This document shows positions 1-7,650 of a stretch of 9,298 nucleotides of DNA, piece after piece. The DNA comes from Magnetovibrio sp. Lineage in GTDB: Bacteria; Pseudomonadota; Alphaproteobacteria; Rhodospirillales; Magnetovibrionaceae. Numbering within the stretch: position 1 is the stretch's first letter; every line of letters begins with the position of its first letter. The translations under genes and the position numbers were made by a program. The notes below the pieces were generated by a model. It was not told where the DNA came from. It made no database searches and saw only the letters and a list, made by a program, of their open reading frames with translations. Location of the stretch: positions 1-9,298 of the forward strand of contig JAESSV010000052.1 in assembly GCA_016763895.1 (NCBI GenBank), in the 5' to 3' direction.

Positions 1-900
1 ATGAAATTGGGCAGCAAATGGCGCGCAATGATGCGCTTGGGTGTCGCCCCCATCAATTGGGCGGCGACACAAAAATCTTCTTCGCGCAGCGCCAAAAGCT
101 TTGATCGCACCGCCCGCGCCAATCCGGGCCAATCGAGTAAGCCTAAAATGATGGTGATGCCAAAATAAACCAATATCGGGCTCCACGTCACCGGAAGGGA
201 CGCCGACAAAGCCAGCCATAACGGCAATTCGGGAAGCGACCTTATAATTTCGATGGACCGTTGAATACCATAATCGACCCAGCCGCCAAAGAAGCCTGCG
301 AGCCCCCCAAAAAAATAGGCCTAAGACAAAGCTAACCGTAATTCCGATCAAACCCACCGTTAAGGAAATGCGTCCTCCATACAAAAGTCTGGACGCCATA
401 TCACGCCCCAAACGATCGGTCCCCAACAAAAACACTTCCGAACCTTCGGCCGGACAAACCAAATGGGCGGTGGCTGGTATCACCCCCCAAAATTCATAAG
501 GATCGCCAGAACAAAAAAACCTCAACGGTTGAACCCGAGTGGTGTCATCGCTGTATTCTCGCTTCAGTGTTTCCATATTTAATTTCATTTTGGATGCATA
601 CACAAAAGGCCCAACAAAATTGCCTTGATGAAAAAGATGAAGGCTTTGCGGAGGCGAAAAGATGAAATCCGTATGTCGGCTATGCAAGTCATAGGGAGCC
701 AAAAACTCTGTCACCATGATCGACAGGTAGCTTGGAATCAGCACGATCAAAGCCAACATCGCAATTTTATGGCGCTTGAACCGCCACCAAATAATGGTCC
801 GTTGCGAGGCCAAATGAAACTTGCTTTCTGTGCAACTATCATCATCAAGGTTCGGATCAAAAGGAGCCTTTGATACAAAATGAGGAAGCCGATCACTCAT
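1..900 (-). pseudogene. ABC transporter permease, DppC/OppC type (frameshifted; 3' partial)
   Basis: This is the second channel subunit of the importer. From ATG 900 it reads MSDRLPHFVSKAPFDPNLDD, then one transmembrane helix (HKIAMLALIVLIPSYLS, about 43-60). A long periplasmic insert follows with RVQPLRFFCSGDPYEFWGV, and then LLGTDRLGRDMASRLLYGGRISLTVGLIGI leads into the second helix. After GLFF (residue 197) the frame is lost at a T7-G6 run (303-315). Skipping one base restores the expected GGLAGFFGGWVDYG, then SLPELPLWLALSASLP, a helix with VYFGITIILGLL, and the EAA loop LREEDFCVAAQLMGATPKRIIARHLLPNF at the window edge. About 299 residues are visible; roughly 80 are probably outside, judging from the remembered family length. 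The uncorrected frame also stays open to base 1, so no premature stop is visible here. It may be an assembly error rather than a real pseudogene. An excellent AGGAGG lies 6 nt upstream of the start. Confidence 0.85.
303..315 (-). repeat. T7-G6 double homopolymer at the permease frame break
   Basis: On the coding strand, seven T (315-309) are followed by six G (308-303). Homology-like protein sequence changes frame here, requiring one base fewer. Such tracts are prone to replication slippage, transcriptional slippage and base-calling error. Confidence 0.7.
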
Positions 901-1895
901 TTCAAGCCTCCTGAACCATGACGAATTCTAGGATCAAGCACCACCAATAAAATGTCAGAAACAAACATGCCGACCACGGTCAAGCACGCCAAAAACATCA
1001 AAAATGACCCTGCCAAGTACATGTCTTGTGACCGCAAGGACGACAGCAACATCGGTCCGGTCGTCGGCAACGACATCACCACCGACACAATCACAGACCC
1101 CGACACCACTTGCGGCAACAGATTTCCGGTATCGGCAATAAAAGGATTCAAAGCCATGCGCAGGGGATATTTAACCAACAAGCGCAATTCAGAAAGACCT
1201 TTGGCTCGGCCTGTTGTCACATATTGTTTGTGTAGCTCGTCTAAAAGATTGGCCCGCAACCTGCGGATCATGCCCGCCGTACCAGACGTCCCAATAACAA
1301 CCACAGGAACCCACAAATGTTCCATCATCGACAATATTTTTGCCCAAGACCACGGTTGGCCAATAAATTCAGCCGCCATAAGCCCACCGATGGAGGTTCC
1401 AAACATCACGTTGGCGGTGTACGGCAAAATAAGCGCCAACAGGAAATTTGGCGTGGCAAGTCCTAGAAAACCCAAAAAAGATAATCCATGATCGCCCCAA
1501 CTGTATTGATGGGTCGCGGAATACACGCCAATGGGGAAGGACACCAAATATATAAAGATAACCGTCGCAAAATTAAGAATCATGGACAAAAACAAACGGT
1601 CCCCAATAACTTCGGTGACGGGTAAATTATATTCAAATGAATAGCCAAGATTGCCCTGTACAAGCCCCGATGCCCAAATGAAATACTGTTCAACCATGGG
1701 CTTGTCTAAGGCGTATTGATGCCGCAAAAAATCAATTTTTTCTTGGCTGACCAATTCACCTTGGCTTTCCAGTTCGGTAATATATGTTGTCAGATAATCA
1801 CCCGGTGGCAATTGGATAATAATAAACACCAAAATGCTGATGACAAATAAAGTGCCAGCCATCGTGACGAGCCGGTTCAGAATTAAATTCATCAT
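897..1895 (-). CDS. ABC transporter permease, DppB/OppB type
   Basis: This 332-residue inner-membrane subunit forms half of the import channel. It has about six hydrophobic segments, near residues 8-28, 103-126, 137-160, 194-212, 254-275 and 296-320. A periplasmic loop after the first carries the family-typical IIQLPPGDYLTTYI and GNLGYSFEYN. The cytoplasmic EAA coupling loop that docks on the ATPase is LHKQYVTTGRAKGLSELRLLVKYPLRMALNP (about 221-251). Two conserved Pro/Gly-rich stretches, LGFLGLATPNFLLAL and MSLPTTGPMLL, are also present. The end DPRIRHGSGG is the usual short DppB tail. Tandem ATGs at 1895 and 1892 both overlap the upstream TGA, and I take the first. Its own stop overlaps the next permease as ATGA. 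No disruption is seen. Confidence 0.94.
   Translation of the reverse strand: MMNLILNRLVTMAGTLFVISILVFIIIQLPPGDYLTTYITELESQGELVSQEKIDFLRHQYALDKPMVEQYFIWASGLVQGNLGYSFEYNLPVTEVIGDRLFLSMILNFATVIFIYLVSFPIGVYSATHQYSWGDHGLSFLGFLGLATPNFLLALILPYTANVMFGTSIGGLMAAEFIGQPWSWAKILSMMEHLWVPVVVIGTSGTAGMIRRLRANLLDELHKQYVTTGRAKGLSELRLLVKYPLRMALNPFIADTGNLLPQVVSGSVIVSVVMSLPTTGPMLLSSLRSQDMYLAGSFLMFLACLTVVGMFVSDILLVVLDPRIRHGSGGLK
907..912 (-). promoter_or_regulatory. Shine-Dalgarno AGGAGG for the DppC-type permease
   Basis: A perfect AGGAGG lies 6 nt before ATG 900, inside the 3' end of the upstream permease gene. It supports independent initiation in addition to coupling, and confirms the start of the frameshifted gene. 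Confidence 0.8.
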
Positions 1896-3861
1896 GGCCG
1901 TGTTTTCCCAACGTCAACAGGGCTTTGTGTTGTTGCCGATAGCGGCGCCGAAAACCAAAACGTATCGGGTCGGTGCACACCAAACAAAGCCCCAGGTTTC
2001 CAACTGTAAACGGCTTTATTGGGAACATTGTGCAACCGATTATTGACAACGACAAGTTGCGAGACACCCGCAACCAGGCCGATGGTAAACATTTGTTCGG
2101 TTTGAATGTCCAACATCCGTTGCCAAATTTTTTGTTGTTGTTTTAAATCCCGGGTTTCATTCCAGGCTTGATTCAAAACCAACAATTCCTTGGCGGCGGG
2201 TATGTCGGGTTCTTCTCCCATGCGCATATTTGTTTCAAAGTTCAACCCCCAACTGGGCCATTGCAGTTGTTGTTGGCTGGTGGGGGCAAATTCAGCAGGC
2301 GACAACGCCGCGTTCGGCAACGCATTTTCGATGCCCGACCAAACCGACATCAACGTTGTGCCTGAAAAAATGCGGCGCCTGAAAACCTCGCGCTGCATGG
2401 GTTTAATCAATAGTTTTAAGCCAATTTTTTGCCAGTCCTCGCGGATCAACCCCAACACATCCGTTTGCTCGGTATCTTCGCCTGCGGTTTCGACGATGAT
2501 AACGGCTTCGCGACCATCGGGCAGCAATCGAATGCCATTGTCGTTGCGTTGATCAAGCCCCAGCGCGTCTAGTAAAGCATTGGCTTTATCTGGGGCGTAT
2601 TCGGTCCACTGATTGCGGTAGTGCGGTTTGAAAAGTGGTGATCCGGGCAAGACCGTATTGTTGCCTTCTATCGCCAAGCCATAAAATACCGCCAAATTAA
2701 TATCATGCCGATTAATGGACATGGAAATTGCGCGGCGAAAATTTGGTTTGCGCACCAACGCCCGCCACACATCATCTTTGACATTAAGGTTCGGATACAA
2801 CGCAATCTTTGCCCCGCGTGAAGATGTCCAACCCCGGACCGTAAAGTTGTTGCGTTTTTCGCCTTGCTTTAAAAAAGTATAATTGCTGAAATTCAAGTTT
2901 CTAGATTGTAAATCCACTTCCCCGCTTCCGGCTTTTGCGGGGATGAGTTTTGACGACGCAATGGTCATAGCCACACGATCAATATAAGGCAATTGATGGC
3001 CCACTTGGTCGATGCGGTGGAAATAAGGATTTCGCACAAATTCAAACCTGTCCGCCGGAGGTTTGGTTTTCAACACCCACGGCTGTAAAGTCGGCGCATC
3101 CACATTGTCATTTCGATACGCCCGGTCATGGTTGTAATGCAAGGCCACCCAATTGCGTTGTCCTGATGCTTTCACCATGTCTTGTAATTTAGCCGCATCC
3201 GTATAATCGGTGTGAAACGCTTTAAGGTAATGAGCGGGACGATAAATATACAACGGTTGTGCGGCGGCCAGTGCCGGCAGGAAAAATGGGTTTGGTTTGG
3301 ACCAACTGTACCGCACGGTCGTATCGTCTATAATATCGACCGTGGGGCGTTCCCCATCCACCATCAACGCACGCGGAATCCCAAACGCAGAAAGCTCTGT
3401 GTTTGAAGCCACGTCTTGCCAATAATAACGGAAATCTTCTGATGTAAAGGGTTCGCCATCTGACCAACGATGTCCTTTGCGCAAGTGAAACGTAAACGTC
3501 CGCCCTTCGACAATATCGACCCGTTGCGCAAGATCAGCCTTTAATTCGAACGTATCGGAATAGCCAACCAATCGCGCATATCCATACACCACCAACAAAC
3601 GGGTGTCTTTGGATTGCCCCCCCAACGTGCGCAGCGTGCCGCCGTAGCGTCCGACGGTTTTGCGTGTGCCCTCAAAGCTTATGGTCAATGGCGTCACAGG
3701 AAGTCGGTCAACAATGGGCGGAAGCTTGCCCATGGCCACGGCTTCTTTAAATAATCGGGTTCAATCAAAGAAGAGGTTTGAGCCAAAGTTGTTTGCGCAT
3801 ATGCCGAAAAAGGTCCTGTACTGAACACCATGACCAATGCTGATAAAAGTATTCTTATCAT
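1892..3861 (-). CDS. ABC transporter solute-binding protein, family 5 (frame broken near the N-terminus)
   Basis: This is the periplasmic binding protein that delivers the ligand to the adjacent permeases. Translation from ATG 3861, which overlaps the ATPase stop as ATGA, gives a clear Sec signal peptide (MIRILLSALVMVFSTGPFSA) with likely cleavage at AYA-QTT after residue 22. That frame reaches IEPDYLKKPW and stops at 3694-3696 after 55 codons. The mature protein continues in the -1 frame (KEAVAMGKLPPIVDRLP) to TGA 1892-1894. The family 5 signature FTFHLRKGHRWSDGEPFTSEDFRY is intact, as is the rest of the domain. Joined at 3745-3751 the product would be about 656 residues, normal for this subfamily. 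Starting at the GTG at 3739 instead would give a 615-residue protein with no signal peptide, unlikely to function in the periplasm. The break may be an assembly error, a mutation or recoding. No lipobox is present. Ligand unknown; peptide or glycoside are both possible. Confidence 0.88.
3745..3751 (-). promoter_or_regulatory. Candidate -1 frameshift slippery heptamer T TTA AAG
   Basis: In the frame set by ATG 3861, codons 37-39 of the binding-protein gene read TAT TTA AAG, giving the X XXY YYZ heptamer T TTA AAG. A -1 tandem slip yields DYLKEAVAMGKL, joining the signal peptide to the mature domain without loss or gain. A small inverted repeat (GAAGC at 3741-3745 with GCTTC at 3721-3725) starts at the last base of the heptamer, which is closer than usual for a stimulator. 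No strong upstream Shine-Dalgarno is seen. The heptamer is seen in the sequence; its use as a recoding site is inference. Confidence 0.35.
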
Positions 3862-5750
3862 GTGTTGGCCCCCGCATGCATGCGCACGAAATGGCCGGAT
3901 TCGACCTCAATCAAATGAGGCTCTCCGCTTGTGTTGTCGACCCCAAACGGGAATTCCCAAAAATCAGGATTAGAATGGCGATCCGAAAGAACTTTTGAAA
4001 AATCCAACGGGTGTCCCGGATCAGGATACGGGACTGCGGAAATAAGGGATTGGGTGTACGGGTGACATGGGTTTTTAAACAACACATCATGAGGAGCAAC
4101 TTCAACCAAACGCCCGGCACACATCACAGCAATCCGGTCGGCAATATAATCGACCACGGCCAGGTTATGTGAAATGAACAGATAGGTGGGGCCCAGCTGC
4201 TTTTTTAAATCTTTCAATAAATTCAAAACCTGCGCTTGAATAGACACATCCAAAGCCGAAACAGGTTCATCACAAATCAACAGGTCAGGATTCAAGGCCA
4301 ATGCCCTTGCGATGACAATACGCTGACGCTGACCGCCTGAAAAGCTGTGGGGATAACGGTGAAGATGTTTTGTATCAAGCCCCACCAATTGGATCAATTC
4401 CAACACCGTATTGCGGCGACTTTCTTTGTCCCCAATGCAATGAATAACAAGAGGCTCAACAAGAATTTCAAAAATGGTCATACGCGGATTCAAAGAACTA
4501 TAAGGATCTTGAAACACGTACTGAATTTTACGCCGAAAGGGTTCAAGCTCTTTGCGTGTTAAAGCGAGGGTATTTATGGTTTTTTGCCCATCATGAAAAA
4601 CAACTTCTCCCTGATCGGCTTCAATGGCCCGCATGATGACTTTACTTAAGGTGGTTTTGCCACAGCCACTTTCCCCAACCAACGCAAGACTTTCGCCGCG
4701 TTGAATGGTGAAGGAAACATCGTTTAAGGCTTTAATTTGATGTGTTACCGTTTTGCTAAAAAATGAGGATTTGGTGCGAACGGTATAGGATTTGGATACA
4801 TTTGAGATTTCTAACAACGGCCCGCAAGCGTCTTGGTCTGGAACTTGTATTTTGGTGACTGATAACAAATTTTCGACGTTGGTTTCAAGTTCTCGTAACG
4901 GTTTGAGCCGTTCTCCGGGCTTCATATCAAAATGCGGAATGGCGTTCAGCAACGCTTTTAAATACGGGTGACCGGGGGCCTCAAAGATATCGGTCAAGGT
5001 TCCGCTTTCCATGACTTCACCGCGGTACACAATAACGACTTCATCGGCGACGTTTGCGACCACACCCAAGTCATGCGTTATCAACAATACCGCCATACCC
5101 AATTTAACTTGAATATCTTTGATGAGTTTTAAAATTTGGGCCTGAACCGTGACGTCCAAAGCCGTGGTTGGTTCATCTGCGATCAACAATGATGGTCCAC
5201 AAATCAACGCCATGGCAATCATCGCCCGTTGCCTAAGCCCGCCTGACAATTCAAAAGGATAGGCATTGTAGGCCTGTTTGGGGCCGGGGAACCCTACCAA
5301 GTCCAAAATATCAATGGCCTCTTTGCGGGCTTCCTTGGACGATATTTTTTTGTGGACGATTAAGCTTTCCCCGATCTGATCTCCGATGGTGTGAAGCGGG
5401 GACAAAGAGGTCATCGGTTCTTGGAAAATCATGGAAATTCCGTTGCCGCGCACCGCCGAGAATAATTTTGATTTCGGATTTAAATGGGCCAAGTCATGAT
5501 GACCCAAAATCGGATCGTGAAAAGAAATTTGTCCGCCGGTGATGGCCGCTGTCCTTGGTAAAATGCCCATAATGGCCTGAGCCGTTACAGACTTTCCAGA
5601 ACCGGACTCGCCCACCAAAGCCACCGTGGTTCCCGCCCTCACCCGAAACGAAATGCCCTTCACCGCCTTGACCACGCCCCCAAGCGTATGGAATTCAACC
5701 TCAAGGTCTTTGACCTCTAACAAGTCCGGCGTGACGGCGGTCGTGTTCAT
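3858..5750 (-). CDS. Opp/Dpp-type ABC transporter ATP-binding protein with two fused nucleotide-binding domains
   Basis: This 630-residue protein drives uptake by hydrolysing ATP on the inner face of the membrane, equivalent to DppD and DppF (or OppD and OppF) on one chain. NBD1 has Walker A GESGSGKS (47-54), Q-loop Gln110, signature LSGGLRQR (168-175), Walker B LLIADEP (188-194) and switch His226. NBD2 has GESGCGKT (359-366), Gln413, FSGGQRQR (470-477), LLICDEP (490-496) and His528. Each domain is followed by an oligopeptide-transporter C-terminal segment: GHPYLKALLNAIP near 260 and CHPYTQSLISAVP near 562. Both sites look catalytically complete. The ATG at 5750 overlaps the deacetylase stop as ATGA. 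An in-frame ATG at 5837 would add 29 residues unlike the family and overlap by 90 nt, so it is rejected. The stop overlaps the binding-protein start by 4 nt. Confidence 0.95.
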   Translation of the reverse strand: MNTTAVTPDLLEVKDLEVEFHTLGGVVKAVKGISFRVRAGTTVALVGESGSGKSVTAQAIMGILPRTAAITGGQISFHDPILGHHDLAHLNPKSKLFSAVRGNGISMIFQEPMTSLSPLHTIGDQIGESLIVHKKISSKEARKEAIDILDLVGFPGPKQAYNAYPFELSGGLRQRAMIAMALICGPSLLIADEPTTALDVTVQAQILKLIKDIQVKLGMAVLLITHDLGVVANVADEVVIVYRGEVMESGTLTDIFEAPGHPYLKALLNAIPHFDMKPGERLKPLRELETNVENLLSVTKIQVPDQDACGPLLEISNVSKSYTVRTKSSFFSKTVTHQIKALNDVSFTIQRGESLALVGESGCGKTTLSKVIMRAIEADQGEVVFHDGQKTINTLALTRKELEPFRRKIQYVFQDPYSSLNPRMTIFEILVEPLVIHCIGDKESRRNTVLELIQLVGLDTKHLHRYPHSFSGGQRQRIVIARALALNPDLLICDEPVSALDVSIQAQVLNLLKDLKKQLGPTYLFISHNLAVVDYIADRIAVMCAGRLVEVAPHDVLFKNPCHPYTQSLISAVPYPDPGHPLDFSKVLSDRHSNPDFWEFPFGVDNTSGEPHLIEVESGHFVRMHAGANT

Positions 5751-6502
5751 GTGGGCAAAGCCTCTGTGATGGAAACAATGCGGGCGGCATCGTGTGAAAC
5801 GATCTGATCGATAAACGTTTGCAAAAAAGTCCAGCACGCCTTGTCATGAACCAGATGATGGCTCAACAGGCCGGTGGGCTCCGACGCATCACATTGCCCC
5901 AGACGTCTGGCTTTAAGGTGCGTTACGGCTTGTTCAAGCGCCACATCATTGCCGACAAACCCACGCCCGCCATGCCAATCCATAATATCCACGTGGGTAT
6001 TCACCACGCCAAGATTAGACGCGGCAAAGCGGCCTTCACGCGGCGTAAAGGTCGATACACCGTTGAACCCTAACCGGTGTAATTGTTCCACCACATCTGG
6101 ACAGATCCGGTTCCACGGCGGCACCAAAATCGCTTCGCCTTGATCAAAAACCTTGAGTAAATTTAAACCCAAAGACAATTCATTGAGAACAACAGCTAGT
6201 TTTCTTTGCCCACCCAGTTCGGCTTTCTTATACCCTTTGGGCTCATGGTTGGTGTGCTCATATCCGTGTTGCAAAACAGAAATATAAGACCGCGTGCAAA
6301 GCTCTTCAGCCAATGCAGGTTCGGCCCGGTTCGGAATAACCGCCAAGGCCAAGGGCGTACGGTGAAGATCGGCAAGGGAAAGCATACGGCTTAGGGCTTG
6401 GCTGGGACCAACGGCGTCATCATCGCGCCACCAAAACGTAGCGTCTTGGCCTTGATCGCCCCAAGCATCGAGTTCCCGTGATAAATCAGTCCACGTGCTC
6501 AT
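5747..6502 (-). CDS. Polysaccharide-deacetylase-like protein (divergent NodB-type)
   Basis: This 251-residue protein probably belongs to carbohydrate esterase family 4 or a close relative, enzymes that remove N- or O-acetyl groups from sugars with a bound metal. Motif-like segments are present in the family order. WWRDDDAV (residues 24-31) carries the candidate base and metal aspartates. LQHGYEHTNH (77-86) is an H-x3-H metal site at His79 and His83. LVPPWNRICPDVV (126-138) corresponds to the motif 3 loop. LLSHHLVHD (212-220) supplies a late histidine. No signal peptide or membrane segment is seen, so it appears cytoplasmic, unlike secreted chitin or peptidoglycan deacetylases. An AGGGGGA Shine-Dalgarno at 6511-6517 supports the ATG, which overlaps the upstream glycosyltransferase stop. 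The stop overlaps the ABC ATPase start as ATGA. Activity on a sugar made by the two neighbouring transferases is inference. Confidence 0.82.
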   Translation of the reverse strand: MSTWTDLSRELDAWGDQGQDATFWWRDDDAVGPSQALSRMLSLADLHRTPLALAVIPNRAEPALAEELCTRSYISVLQHGYEHTNHEPKGYKKAELGGQRKLAVVLNELSLGLNLLKVFDQGEAILVPPWNRICPDVVEQLHRLGFNGVSTFTPREGRFAASNLGVVNTHVDIMDWHGGRGFVGNDVALEQAVTHLKARRLGQCDASEPTGLLSHHLVHDKACWTFLQTFIDQIVSHDAARIVSITEALPT

Positions 6503-7650
6503 GCCATCCGTCCCCCTGTGCCCTGTTGGGCAATCAGGCGTGCCGAAGCCTCGGCCCCATCAAAATCGATCTTGTGGATGCCGTCACAGGGACGCTGCGC
6601 CGAATCAATCGCTTGAGCCAAAATCTTGGCCGTGACATTCCTGGCGATTACGACCGTAATCATATTTCGCTCCGCCAACAGATCCGCCCGGTGACGCTGT
6701 TCGCTTTCGGACCCGTCTTGGTACGGCACGACAACCGCCGCCGTTTTGGCGCGCAACACATCCATCAATGTGTTGTACCCCCCTTGTGAAATCGACAATG
6801 CACAATTGTTAAACATGTGCGGCAAGTCCGTTCGGAAACGTTCAACAATGACGCCCCGGGGGGCTTTTTGAACCAATGCTTTAAAAGCCTCTACCTCGTA
6901 ATTCGGCCCCGTGATCAAACGCCATGTTTTATGGGCATGCTTGCTGAGCGCGCGGGCTTGTAATGCGGTTTTGAAAAGTGGCCCACCGACGGCGCCTCCT
7001 CCCGCCGATACGATCACTTCGCCTTGTCCGGCAAGACTTTTGCTGGTGCTCCCCTTCGGCGCAACATAGCCTGTATAACGAATGTATTCAGATATGCTGT
7101 TCGCGGCCCGAAATGTATCGCTTAGTTTTGTGAGTTGGGGATCACCATGGACCAAAACCAAATCGTAATGGTCGTGCACAAACGCGGCTGTTTCTTGATC
7201 CCGCCCCGGTTTATTTTTGTTCACCAAAATATCGCGAACGGAACACACAATTTTAGGGCGTGAAACCGCAGCCTTGGCGGCTTTGAGCAAGGGCAACAAT
7301 TCAAACCGAAATTGACGTCGTCCAAAGGGAAACATCTCGGTCAAAATAACATCTGGTTGGAAATCTTCATACGTTTGCAAAAGCAATTCGGTGCGGTGTT
7401 GTTTCCACGCCTCATCAACGGGATCGCCATTTTCTTTGCGCAAGGGTGCAAAGGTGTGGTCGGTCACATGTGCCGATGGCAAACGAACAATTTGCGCGGG
7501 CTCAAACGAAAGTCCGGCCACATCTTGACCACCCAACACGACCAAGACTTCAAAGCCTTGATCAACCATGGCACGGTTCAAAAGAACGGCGCGGCGAATG
7601 TGACCAATGCCCAAAAGATGTTGTACATAAAACATCACACACAACGCCAT
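6499..7650 (-). CDS. Predicted glycosyltransferase, MurG/GT28-like GT-B fold
   Basis: This 383-residue cytoplasmic protein resembles the poorly characterised 'predicted glycosyltransferase' group related to MurG (COG4671-type, from memory). The N-terminus reads FYVQHLLGIGHIRRAVLLNR, a glycine-rich acceptor-side loop like that of MurG. The C-terminal half has VIVSAGGGAVGG (near 215), WRLITGPNYE, and the donor-site segment ALSISQGGYNTLMDVLRAK followed by VVVPYQDGSESEQRHRADLL. I chose ATG at 7650: the GGAGGG at 7657-7662 then sits 6 nt away, whereas the GTG at 7653 would leave only 3 nt. With this start the gene begins inside the phosphatase stop (TGATG). Its own stop overlaps the deacetylase start by 4 nt. 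MurG itself is unlikely because the flanking genes are not a cell-division or cell-wall cluster. Substrate unknown. Confidence 0.85.
   Translation of the reverse strand: MALCVMFYVQHLLGIGHIRRAVLLNRAMVDQGFEVLVVLGGQDVAGLSFEPAQIVRLPSAHVTDHTFAPLRKENGDPVDEAWKQHRTELLLQTYEDFQPDVILTEMFPFGRRQFRFELLPLLKAAKAAVSRPKIVCSVRDILVNKNKPGRDQETAAFVHDHYDLVLVHGDPQLTKLSDTFRAANSISEYIRYTGYVAPKGSTSKSLAGQGEVIVSAGGGAVGGPLFKTALQARALSKHAHKTWRLITGPNYEVEAFKALVQKAPRGVIVERFRTDLPHMFNNCALSISQGGYNTLMDVLRAKTAAVVVPYQDGSESEQRHRADLLAERNMITVVIARNVTAKILAQAIDSAQRPCDGIHKIDFDGAEASARLIAQQGTGGRMA
6511..6517 (-). promoter_or_regulatory. Shine-Dalgarno AGGGGGA for the deacetylase-like gene
   Basis: A purine-rich AGGGGGA sits 8 nt before ATG 6502, inside the upstream glycosyltransferase gene. 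It supports the chosen start. Confidence 0.55.

Noticed and set aside
1..300. Uncorrected frame of the second permease after the T7-G6 run, including a HHHH stretch near 145-160
   Set aside because: It is arginine- and histidine-rich with no membrane helices, while the +1 frame restores the expected transmembrane and EAA-loop sequence; it is an out-of-frame reading.
625..873. Plus-strand 82-codon frame opposite the DppC-type permease
   Set aside because: The minus strand here encodes the conserved N-terminal part of the permease; the plus-strand peptide shows no family features.
952..1491. Long plus-strand open frame (179 codons) opposite the DppB-type permease
   Set aside because: It is antisense to a well-supported permease, has no recognisable domain and contains low-quality, charge-scattered sequence typical of a shadow frame.
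1892..3739. GTG at 3739 as the true start of the solute-binding protein
   Set aside because: It would remove the signal peptide, which is clearly encoded just upstream in the neighbouring frame starting at an ATGA overlap.
3721..3745. Inverted repeat GAAGC...GCTTC as a frameshift-stimulating hairpin
   Set aside because: The stem is only 5 bp and begins at the heptamer itself, without the usual 5-9 nt spacer; too weak to count as support.
5751..5837. Upstream ATG that would extend the ABC ATPase by 29 residues
   Set aside because: The added residues (MLDFFANVYRSDRF and on) do not resemble ABC ATPases and overlap the deacetylase C-terminus by 90 nt, whereas ATG 5750 fits the ATGA pattern.
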